DNA of 64,000 nucleotides from Gammaproteobacteria bacterium. Its GTDB lineage: Bacteria > Pseudomonadota > Gammaproteobacteria > Pseudomonadales > Azotimanducaceae. Below are positions 24,486 to 32,600 of the stretch, piece by piece; position 1 is the stretch's first letter, and each line of letters starts with the position of its first letter. The position numbers and the translations under genes were made by a program. The stretch is from assembly GCA_026705345.1 (NCBI GenBank), contig JAPPAV010000142.1, positions 25,917 through 89,916 on the forward strand. The letters run 5' to 3'. The notes under the pieces were generated by a model, which saw only the letters and a list, made by a program, of their open reading frames with translations, was not told the origin of the DNA and did no database searches.

Positions 24486-26380
24486 TCGTCACTCTTGCCG
24501 GGCACGTGGACCACGGCAAGACATCCATCGTGCGTGCCATGACCGGCGTCGACACCGACCGGTTGGCGGAGGAGAAGCGCCGCGGACTGACCATCGACTT
24601 GGGGTTCGCCTACACCGACATGGATGGCCGGCGGGTCGGTTTCGTCGACGTCCCCGGTCACCACCGCTTCGTGCACAACATGGTCGCCGGCATCGCCGGC
24701 CGCCAGTACGCCCTGCTCGTTGTCGCCGCCGACGACGGTGTCATGCCACAGTCCCGGGAGCACCTGGCGATCCTGCGCCTGCTTGGTCTCCGTAGCGGCG
24801 TCGTGGCGGTCACCAAGATCGACCGCGTCCCACCGCAACGCGTCGACGAAGTCCGCACCCAGATCCGCGCCCTGACCGGCGGCACCTTCCTCGCCGATGC
24901 GCAGATCATCGCCCTGTCGTGCGAGACCGAGGCGGGCGTCCAGGATCTCCGCGCCCACCTCGAGCGGGCGGCAACGGCATTGCATGTCGAACCCGACGAC
25001 CGACCGTTCCGGCTTCCCATCGACCGCGCGTTCACCGTCCGCGGCAGCGGCGTGGTCGTGACCGGCACCGTGGTCTCGGGCTCGGCCAAACTCGACGACG
25101 GCCTCGTGCTGGCATCCACCGGCAATCCGCTGCGCGTCCGCAGTCTCCACGTTCAGGACGAACCGTCGACCGCCGCCGACGTCGGCGACCGTGCAGCGGT
25201 CAATATCGCAGGCACCAGTGTCGACGAGGTCCGCCGCGGCGATTGGCTTCTAGACCCCGCAATGCGCGAACCCGTCACCCGGTTCGCGGTGCGCCTCGCC
25301 GTGCTGGAGGACTTCCCCCGCCCGGTGAAGCACAACGCCCCGGTGCACGTCTACCACGCCACCAGCCACGCCCAAGGCCGTGTCCTGCTCATCGAAGGCA
25401 CTCCGATCGAACCCGGCGGTACCGCCACCGTGGACCTCGCCTGCGAGGAACCCCTGCACGTGAAGGTCGGCGATCGCATCATCCTCCGCGACCAAGACCT
25501 CGGATGCACGCTCGGCGGCGGCATGGTCGTCGATCTGGTCGTGCCGGCGAATCGCCGGCGCTCGCCCGACCGCCGGAAGCGGATTGCTGCCGAAGAACCC
25601 GAAGATCCGACTATCACGCTGGCTGCCTTGAGCCAACGCGAACCGTTGCGGGCAACCACCTTCGCCCGGCACTGGAACCTGGCACCTAAGAGACTGGACG
25701 CCATCGTCAAGGACCTGGGCCTCGCCGTCGTCGAGGGACACCTGCTCCACCCGGATCTACTCGGCGCCACGACACGCGCCATCGGCGAGAAGCTCGCCGA
25801 CCATCACCGCCGCCACCCGGACAGCCCGGGACTTACCGCCGACGAGATCTGCACGGGAGACAGCGCGGAACGCGATACCGGGCGTTTGGCGCTGGCATGG
25901 CTCGTTGAGCGCGGTTCGCTGCGCGTCGAGAGCGGTCGCTACGCCGATGCGGAACACCGGGCAGCCGTTCCCGCGAACGTCACGCGCCTCTTCGAGGAGG
26001 TCCGGACGCTACTCGACTCCGTACAGCCGCCGAGTCTCGGCGACCTCGCCAAGCGTCTCAGGCGACCGTTTCCCGAGTTCGAGCGCGAGATGCGCGCGCT
26101 GACCGCCTTCAACCTTGCCGTTCGGATCAGCGATACCCGCTACTTTCTACCGGACCGGCTCCTTGAACTGGCCGAGCTCGCCAACGAGCTCAACTCACAG
26201 GCACCGTTCACCGTCCGTCAATTCCGCGACGCCTCGGGCGTTGGCCGCAACGTCGTCATCGAAGTTCTCGAGTACTTCGACGGCAAGGGCTTCACCCAGC
26301 GCATCGGCGACACCCGCCGCGTCGTCGGCGACGCGCAAATCATTCACCGGCACTTCGGCAGCGATATACTGCCCCCATGA
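24482..26380 (+). CDS. selB: Selenocysteine-specific translation elongation factor
   Basis: Delivers selenocysteyl-tRNA to the ribosome at UGA codons followed by a SECIS hairpin. The 632-aa product has a translational GTPase domain (GHVDHGKTS, RGLTIDLGF, DVPGHHRF, TKID) and EF-Tu-like domains 2 and 3 up to about residue 350. The C-terminal half contains winged-helix repeats that bind the SECIS, ending with PFTVRQFRDASGVGRNVVIE. The start is TTG at 24482, overlapping the selA stop, and the protein starts MIVTLAGHVDHGKTS with no room for a longer form. Together with selA and selC it shows that the organism decodes UGA as selenocysteine; no selenoprotein gene was recognised here. Confidence 0.96.
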   Translation: MIVTLAGHVDHGKTSIVRAMTGVDTDRLAEEKRRGLTIDLGFAYTDMDGRRVGFVDVPGHHRFVHNMVAGIAGRQYALLVVAADDGVMPQSREHLAILRLLGLRSGVVAVTKIDRVPPQRVDEVRTQIRALTGGTFLADAQIIALSCETEAGVQDLRAHLERAATALHVEPDDRPFRLPIDRAFTVRGSGVVVTGTVVSGSAKLDDGLVLASTGNPLRVRSLHVQDEPSTAADVGDRAAVNIAGTSVDEVRRGDWLLDPAMREPVTRFAVRLAVLEDFPRPVKHNAPVHVYHATSHAQGRVLLIEGTPIEPGGTATVDLACEEPLHVKVGDRIILRDQDLGCTLGGGMVVDLVVPANRRRSPDRRKRIAAEEPEDPTITLAALSQREPLRATTFARHWNLAPKRLDAIVKDLGLAVVEGHLLHPDLLGATTRAIGEKLADHHRRHPDSPGLTADEICTGDSAERDTGRLALAWLVERGSLRVESGRYADAEHRAAVPANVTRLFEEVRTLLDSVQPPSLGDLAKRLRRPFPEFEREMRALTAFNLAVRISDTRYFLPDRLLELAELANELNSQAPFTVRQFRDASGVGRNVVIEVLEYFDGKGFTQRIGDTRRVVGDAQIIHRHFGSDILPP

Positions 26381-26634
26381 GCGCCATGAACGACCGACAA
26401 CGTGCCGCCATCGCACACTTCAAAGGCCTAGGCCGGGCCTTGGGCGACACCCACGTTCCCGAGCCTCCCCCCAAGGACTTCAGGGAACTCATCGACCGCA
26501 TGTGCGGCATTGATTCGAACTGCGGCATGGGCACGGACGACCCTCTCGGCGGAGATTGGCACTCGCATATGGCGTACTTGCGGAATCGTCAGGTGTTGAT
26601 AGACCGAAGGCGAGCTCGTGGCCACGGACATTGA
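26377..26634 (+). CDS. Small hypothetical protein between selB and the nucleotidyltransferase
   Basis: 85-aa ORF whose ATG overlaps the selB stop (ATGA) and whose 3' end overlaps the next gene by 17 bases, so it looks translationally coupled to both. The product is hydrophilic and has no membrane segment. It has a possible zinc or metal cluster of Cys/His residues (DRMCGIDSNCGMG, DWHSHM). I do not recognise a family. The tight spacing argues that it is real and may partner the nucleotidyltransferase downstream, as an antitoxin might, but that is inference only. Confidence 0.6.
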   Translation: MSAMNDRQRAAIAHFKGLGRALGDTHVPEPPPKDFRELIDRMCGIDSNCGMGTDDPLGGDWHSHMAYLRNRQVLIDRRRARGHGH

Positions 26635-27220
26635 ACCGTTTGTATCGGCGCTGCGGGACCTCTCTGACACCCTCGACCATGAGGGCATTGACTGGGCGGT
26701 TGCTGGTGCCGTCGCCGCCAACAACTACCGGGACGCGACCCGGACGACGACTGACCTCGACGTGATACTCGCGCTCGCAGGCAACGACATCTCGGATGTG
26801 CAGGACGCGCTCCACCAACGCGGGTGGACAACGATCGCGGTTGCCGGGGACTCTCTGCTCCGCGTGGGGCACCCGGAGGCCGGACGACTCGACTTGATGG
26901 TGTCTGGCACCGACTACGAAACCGGGGCCATCGCCACAGCGCACCCGGTCGAGCACGACGAACGCCTCAGTTTCAAGACGCTGGCCGTCGAGGACGTCGT
27001 GATCCTGAAGCTCATCGCGGGTCGGATGCAGGATGGTGCGGATATCGAGTCCATCCTCGTGGCCCAGCCCCACTTCGACCACGAATACATGGCAGGGTGG
27101 TTTGAGGAGTTCGTCCACCTCAGCCTAGGCGAGCGCTTCAAGCGGATCGAGGCCAACGCAGTGGAACGCGGATTGCTTCGCAAGAGAACCGTCCGCAAGT
27201 CCGACCTACCCGACCACTGA
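26618..27220 (+). CDS. Nucleotidyltransferase-fold protein (MNT/AbiEii-like)
   Basis: 200-aa protein with a minimal nucleotidyltransferase fold. IDWAVAGAVAANNYRD stands where these proteins have their GG/GS motif, and RTTTDLDVILAL supplies the DxD metal ligands. A later LSFKTLAVEDVVILKLIAGR matches the family's helical part, where a Lys near a 'PEDlilmKL'-like stretch is common. The start is GTG at 26618. Relatives include AbiEii-type toxins and uncharacterised housekeeping transferases. It sits between selB and selC with a possible small partner upstream. Action on a tRNA would suit the setting but cannot be shown from sequence. Confidence 0.72.
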   Translation: MATDIEPFVSALRDLSDTLDHEGIDWAVAGAVAANNYRDATRTTTDLDVILALAGNDISDVQDALHQRGWTTIAVAGDSLLRVGHPEAGRLDLMVSGTDYETGAIATAHPVEHDERLSFKTLAVEDVVILKLIAGRMQDGADIESILVAQPHFDHEYMAGWFEEFVHLSLGERFKRIEANAVERGLLRKRTVRKSDLPDH

Positions 27221-27369
27221 ACGGCGCAGACAGGACCGGATGCGCACCGAGAACCGACTAGGCGCCGACCACGATGTACTCTCATTGATGCCGCGCGTGG
27301 CTTCTGCGCCATTACGAGATACGAGACCGCACCAACCAGCCATCCGGCCGATCGCTTAGAATCCCCGTT
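27221..27369 (+). promoter_or_regulatory. Upstream region of selC with a candidate -10 box
   Basis: TTAGAAT ends about 9 bases before the first base of tRNA-Sec (TAGAAT roughly 27356-27361) and could be the -10 of a tRNA promoter. No good -35 is visible 17 bases upstream. The rest of the gap shows no ORF or repeat. Confidence 0.35.
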
Positions 27370-27463
27370 GGAAGAGCATCGTCTCCGGTGGGGCGCGCGG
27401 CCTTCAAAGCCGTTGGGACGCTCGATAGGCGTCCGGTGGGTTCGACTCCTACCTCTTCCGCCA
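27370..27463 (+). tRNA. selC: tRNA-Sec (anticodon TCA)
   Basis: Selenocysteine tRNA of 94 bases including the encoded CCA. Recognised by the near-identity of its frame to enterobacterial selC: GGAAGAGC start, CGTCTCCGGTGGGGCG D-arm (6-bp stem with GU pairs, 4-base loop), anticodon loop CTTCAAA with TCA, a long variable arm (GGACGC...GCGTCC), and TTCGACT T-loop. The T-stem GTGGG/CCTAC is followed by only seven bases (CTCTTCC) before GCCA, so acceptor plus T stem is 7+5 bp instead of the usual bacterial 8+5. Its 3' end serves as the attachment site of the island that follows. Confidence 0.96.
27446..27463 (+). repeat. Left attachment site (attL): 3' end of selC, 18-bp direct repeat copy 1
   Basis: CTCCTACCTCTTCCGCCA, the last 18 bases of selC, is repeated exactly at 46161-46178 and 51465-51482. 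Tyrosine-recombinase elements typically insert in tRNA 3' ends and regenerate them, leaving such direct repeats. The integrase gene lies 22 bases further on, as expected. Confidence 0.9.
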
Positions 27464-27485
27464 CCTTTTGATCCAATTAATTGTT

Positions 27486-28724
27486 TTATATGCAATTTTT
27501 TAATAAACGCGCCTTTGTTCCCCCTAACGTTCCCCCACCCGAATCCCGTGCCTGATTGAGATAGTCCGCCCAACCCTGCATTAGCACGGCACGTCGCCCG
27601 AACATCGTCGACCGCGCATACGCAGCCTCCGTACTGTCCTTCACAACGTGTGCGAGCGCCGCTTCTGCAACCTCGCGCGGTACCTGCGCGTATTCGCTGC
27701 ACCAGTCACGGAAGCTCGATCGAAAACCGTGCGGAACGGCAGGCACACCAAGGTCCCGCAGCATCTTGCTCAGCGTGTTGTCCGACAAGACCTTGCCAGT
27801 AGCGCTGGGAAACACGAGCCCGGAGCTATCCTTGACGTCGATCATCTCCTCAAGGACCTCCACCGTCCGGTCGGCGAGGGGTACCCGATGCATCCTGCCG
27901 GACTTCGTGGCTGTCTCGGGCACCGTCCAGACACGCCCCTCCATGTCTACATCGTCCCACCGTGCGTTGCGCACTTCCCCACTACGGCATGCAGTGAGGA
28001 CCAGAAACTCGAAAGCCGCGATCGTAGAACGCCGGGATTTGCTCGCGCGAACCTTGGCAATGGCACCGGCGACCGCAGAGTGGGGCAGCGCTGCATGGTG
28101 CTTCCGCCTCCTGGCTTCGCGCATCGGAAGAGCCGCCTGCAGCACATCGCCCGCAGGGTTGTCCGTGCGGTAACCGCTGGCGATCGCCCATTGCATTACG
28201 GCTCGGATACGCTGACGGACGCGCATCGCGGTCTCCCGCTTGACGTTCCAGATCGGCGTCAGACAGCGTAGGACGTCCGAGGTCTCGATAGCTGAGAGCT
28301 TCATCCCGCCGATGACGGGAAATGCGTACGCCGAGAGCGAATGCTCCCACTGCTGCCGTGACTTGACGGCGTTCCGCCAGGTCTCCGCATAGAGATCAAT
28401 GACGGTAGCGGCCGCTTCGCGGAACGTCGGCTCCAGCACGCTCCGCCGGCGCGTCAATGGACTCTTGCCCCCCCGCACTAGCCGCCGGTTGTCTGCTACG
28501 GCCCGCCGGGCCTCTGCGAGTGAGACCAGTGGGTACGGACCCAAGCCGATGTCGCGGCGTCGACCGTCGACAGTAATGCGCTGCACCCAGGTGCGTCGAC
28601 CGGACGCCTTCACAAGCAAGAACAGGCCATCCCCGTCCCGGTATTTCCCGGGAGCTACCGCGTTGCGTAGCTTAGCGTTGGAGAGCCGTCTGCTTGATCG
28701 GTTCCGCGGTGCTTTCGGGTCCAT
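27486..28724 (-). CDS. Tyrosine recombinase/integrase, P4-type
   Basis: 412-aa integrase of the phage P4/DUF4102 kind that catalyses insertion at the selC 3' end. It has the N-terminal arm-binding fold (KYRDGDGLFLLV, then GLGPYPLVSLAEAR), a SAM-like core-binding domain around residues 100-190, and a catalytic domain with Arg247 (TACRSGEVRNARW), His332 and Arg335 (PHGFRSSFRDW), His359 (LAHVV) and nucleophile Tyr369 (EAAYARS). All catalytic residues are present, so it may be active. It points toward the tRNA with its stop 22 bases from it. LEE and other enterobacterial islands also use selC; that is family knowledge. Confidence 0.95.
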   Translation of the reverse strand: MDPKAPRNRSSRRLSNAKLRNAVAPGKYRDGDGLFLLVKASGRRTWVQRITVDGRRRDIGLGPYPLVSLAEARRAVADNRRLVRGGKSPLTRRRSVLEPTFREAAATVIDLYAETWRNAVKSRQQWEHSLSAYAFPVIGGMKLSAIETSDVLRCLTPIWNVKRETAMRVRQRIRAVMQWAIASGYRTDNPAGDVLQAALPMREARRRKHHAALPHSAVAGAIAKVRASKSRRSTIAAFEFLVLTACRSGEVRNARWDDVDMEGRVWTVPETATKSGRMHRVPLADRTVEVLEEMIDVKDSSGLVFPSATGKVLSDNTLSKMLRDLGVPAVPHGFRSSFRDWCSEYAQVPREVAEAALAHVVKDSTEAAYARSTMFGRRAVLMQGWADYLNQARDSGGGTLGGTKARLLKNCI

Positions 28725-29419
28725 CTCGCTCCTTCCGCGAAGACCGGTAGATCACGGCAGGAAGCGCGATGTCGTTCCCCCTATTGGTCCCCCTATCGTA
28801 GTACACAACAGGGCCGCAACGGACCGTACGCGTCTCCGCGAGATCCGCGAATTGGGATCGCGGTCCACCCATCGACGAGGCCACGCCTACCTACTTCCAT
28901 CGGCCGCGCTGGCAGTTGCAGCGAATCACAGTCACCATACCACCGCGTCACCAAGGCGACATAAGGGAAGTGCTTAGCGCGCTGCTAAGAGTGATCGGGT
29001 GAACCCAGTTCGCCAAGGCGGCAGCCGGTTAACCCCAAACCCCTACGTGAGCGGCATTCCACCGCTGCCACGCACCGTTGGCCCGCCCGGACATTTTCAA
29101 TTGTCAGAAACCGGACGTTTTTCGGCGGACATTGATACAGCCGACCCACGAGGGTTTGGTCACTTGGACGCCCCCGGCGGTCTGGCGTGGAGAGTTGCGC
29201 GCCGTCCCTGTCACCACGGTTGGCGCAAGAGGCGCAAGGGAACGTTCAGGTGTCTGGCCGGGCCGTGCGTCCATCCGTGACTCCTCCCACGCCGGGATGT
29301 CTTTTGGCCACCCGGGCGGCGACAGATCTCGATGGACCGCATGTGGCGCCGGGTCACGAAGCCGCAGACCAGAAAGTTGAGCAGACCCGTTGGCGTCACT
29401 GGCCTAGAGGTCGATTTCG

Positions 29420-29483
29420 CCGCCTGTCACTACCCCTTTTCTGCTACCCGCTTCCTTTCACGGACGGGCGTAGTGACAGGCGG
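29420..29483. repeat. 13-bp perfect inverted repeat with 38-base spacer
   Basis: CCGCCTGTCACTA at 29420-29432 pairs exactly with TAGTGACAGGCGG at 29471-29483. It could be an operator, an element end or a hairpin; it overlaps the 3' end of the small ORF at 29444-29638. Confidence 0.6.
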
Positions 29484-29638
29484 GAGCTTGACTCCGCTGT
29501 TTCCCTAAGCTCGACGACAGCCCCACAGAGCTTGCACCTCGGAACCAAGAGCCCCAACATTTCGCCACGTCCAATGAAGCGGCAAGACTCTTGTCCAATC
29601 TTCGCGACGCACCGGCAGTTCTGACAGAGGCCTAGCAC
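29444..29638 (-). CDS. Possible small zinc-ribbon protein
   Basis: 64-aa ORF with two Cys pairs (LCQNCRC near the N-terminus and PRCKLCG near residue 35), a pattern seen in zinc ribbons. It starts with GTG and lacks a clear ribosome-binding site. It diverges from the large STAND gene at 29667. The Cys spacing is the only argument that it is coding; it may be spurious. Confidence 0.3.
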   Translation of the reverse strand: MLGLCQNCRCVAKIGQESCRFIGRGEMLGLLVPRCKLCGAVVELRETAESSSRLSLRPSVKGSG

Positions 29639-29666
29639 CCACGACCTGACTTACAAGGCCAGCACG

Positions 29667-32600
29667 ATGCCAAACGTTCCAATCGACCTCCTCGAGCCCC
29701 CAGATCGCGTCGTCGATACCTCCCCTGTTGTCAGTCGGCTGACCGAGTTGCCGTTCGAGAGGCTCTCTTGGCAGAACTTCGAGAAGCTAGTATTCCGGTT
29801 AGTCCTTAAAGAAGCGGACGTCGAGTATTGCGCACGCTATGGCCGCTCCGGCCAACGGCAGGAAGGAGTGGACGTCTATGGCCGCCTTAAAGGAGGCCGT
29901 TACACCTGTTGGCAGGCCAGGAATCGGAAGGCCATGTCCGCGACCGACATCGCGTCCGCTGTAAAAGACTTCTTGGACGGCGAGTGGTCCCCCAAGTCAG
30001 AGCGTTTCGTGCTCTCCACTCGAGCAGGCCTTGCCGATACCCAGCTACAAACCGCGATCGAGACGTGCGCCGACCAGTTGCGCAAGAAAAGCATAGTCTT
30101 CGAGGTGCTCGACGGCGTCCAGCTCACCGAAAGAGTCAGGGGTCACCCTGACATCATCGACGACTTCTTTGGGCGACCCTGGTTAGTCGCCTTTGCAGGC
30201 GAGGACGCCGCTGCCACGCTCGGGCGCCGCCTAGACGCGAACCGCATACTCACCCTTCGCGCCCGCCTCGCCGAGATCTACCAAGCGCGATTCAGCCACG
30301 TCGATCCGGGCATATCCCTGGATCCCGGTCGCGCGTCGGATTCCGACCTCCGTGACCGCTTCGTCCTGCCCGACGTCGAGCCCGCCGATCCGTTCGAGGA
30401 ATCGGTTATTGAACGCGAAACGCCGCCCGACCCTGGGCCGGACGATGACCGCCAGTGGAACTTCCAGGAGGACGCCGAGTCTTGGCTACCCACGTATCGC
30501 GCTTCACCCCCTAGTCACCCTCCAGCTAAGCCTTCTGTTCCGCTTGACGAGTGGTTATTGGGAAATGAGCGATCACTATTGGTATTTGGGTCGCCCGGGT
30601 CGGGCAAGAGCACCATACTACGCTGCTTGGCGCTCGACCTCGTCCAAACACCGAAGCTCTTCCCCAACGTCCTAGAGCGTATCGGCCAGCGCCTTCCTCT
30701 CCTCATCCCGTTCGCGCTCTGGACCCGTCTAGCCGCAAAGCAAGAACGCGAAGTCGGCATCGCGGACGTCATTCGCGAAACATTTGGGGCGTTCGTGCCA
30801 GCGGATGAACTCCACGATACGTTCATCGAAGCCCTTTCCGATAAGAGACTCCTCCTCCTGATCGACGGCGTGGACGAATACAGCGACGAACAGGCAGCCC
30901 GCACAACCCTCGCTACCATCGAGTCGTTCGTGCGCACGCACGACGTGTACACCGTCCTGACCGCCCGCCCAGCGGGGTTGCGGCGACTCGGGCCGATTAC
31001 AGGCTTCTGGACGACAGCAAGGCTCGCGGAGCTCACCCGATCCCAGCAACGCGATCTTGCGAGTAGATTGCTTGCGCCTCAGGACACTGCCGACGGTCCC
31101 GGTGCCTTGCGCGTTGAACAGTTCTTCGACCAGTTGGAAGCCGCCGGTCGCCTACAAACCCTCGCCGGGAACCCGCTCCTCCTTTACGGGCTCCTGTCCG
31201 TTGCCGTGCGTCAGATCATCCTCCCCAAAACAAGGTTCCTCTTGTTTCAGCAGCTAACGGACATCCTATTGGACGTGCATCCCAATCGACGCGCCACTGC
31301 CGCCTCCGAGGTTCGATCCGCAGCGAGGATGTTCGCGACAGACGACGTCAGGCGCGGCGCCCTCTGCAAACTCGCCTTCGATGTTCAACTCCGGGGAACG
31401 GACGCGGGCATAGACCGGAATGACGCCCGTTCAATCATTGAAGACTTCCTCAGGGACCCGGAAGGGCCCGGCTGGACACGCGACAAGGCGCGCCTCGCCG
31501 CGCGAGAGTTGGTCAACGTCGACGCCGAGACTTCTGGTCTCCTAGTCGAGGGCGGGCCCAACGAGATAGCGTTCTGCCACCCTGCTTTTCGTGAACACTT
31601 GGCCGGCCTTGAACTCGAAAGCTGGCCGCTCAGCCAGCAAGCAGACTTTGTGTCGTCCCACGCCGACGAGCCCCGTTGGCGCGCCGCGATTATCACGCTC
31701 GTCCAGTCGTTCAACCGGAGGACCGACGTCGAGCGTATTCTCAATTCGATCCAAGGTTCGACCGAGCACGCCTCAATCTCGGTTGACCGACAGCTCCTCC
31801 TCGCCGACTGCGCGTTCGCCGCAGGTCCTTTGTGCGGGACAATCGGTCGTCAAGTCTCTCTCGCCGCCCTCGACCGGGTCGAGACCAGCACAAACGAGGC
31901 CGAACGGCGTGAACTCCTGGGACTGGCCTTAGATGGTCCCCGAGCCGGCCCGATTGGCGAGGAAATCGTTAGGCGCATTCGCACCTGGTGGCCCAATATC
32001 GTGCACTGGCAGGATTCCCTCTACACGCAACTCGGTCGCTGGGAGCCGTCAGCCCGGCTCGCCCGAACATTGGAACGAGCACTGCACGCGGACGATTGCC
32101 AAATCTCGGCCGCGACCGGACTCGCCACAGCATTCGCAGGCGACCCGGAAGTCGGGAACCGCCTGGAAACGCTGATCCGCACGTCGACGGACCCGTCGGT
32201 TACCGCTGCTGCGCTCCACGCCGTGAGTCAGGGCTGGCCGAACACCCGCGGTCTGGACGATTGGCTCCATGCGGCCCAACGCTCGCCTAGCGTCCACGTG
32301 CGTAGTGTCGCCGCTCTCGCACTGTGCCGCCTCGGACAGCGGGGCGACGCCACGAAACACTCGCTGCTCCACGCATTGAGCGCCGTTTGGAGCCGGTTTC
32401 GGTCGAGCCTCCAACCCGAGATTGTTGACGCGCTGGTTACTCATTGGGCTCATGACGAAGAAATACAGAACGCCTGTTGGGAGGCAATCGGCCACCGCAG
32501 CCCTCGAGAGTACGACGTCGGACCAGACACAGCCCGACTCATCCTGATGAGAATCCACGAACACGACCCTCGAGTCGCACCCTGGATCCAACACCAAGTC

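Larger units (their letters stand above)
28725..29666. other. Gene-poor stretch with possible insertion-sequence end and an inverted repeat
   Basis: About 940 bases lie between the integrase and the first STAND gene. GGACATTTTCAATTGTC, CCGGACGTTTTTCGG and CGGACATTGATAC lie close together at 29088-29140 and look like the repeated ends of an insertion sequence, without a transposase. A 13-bp perfect inverted repeat follows (29420-29432 and 29471-29483, CCGCCTGTCACTA). One small minus-strand ORF (29444-29638) is listed separately. Other open frames look random. Confidence 0.4.

Noticed and set aside
28672..28884. 70-aa minus-strand ORF upstream of the integrase
   Set aside because: It overlaps the integrase start in another frame and shows no domain or ribosome-binding site.
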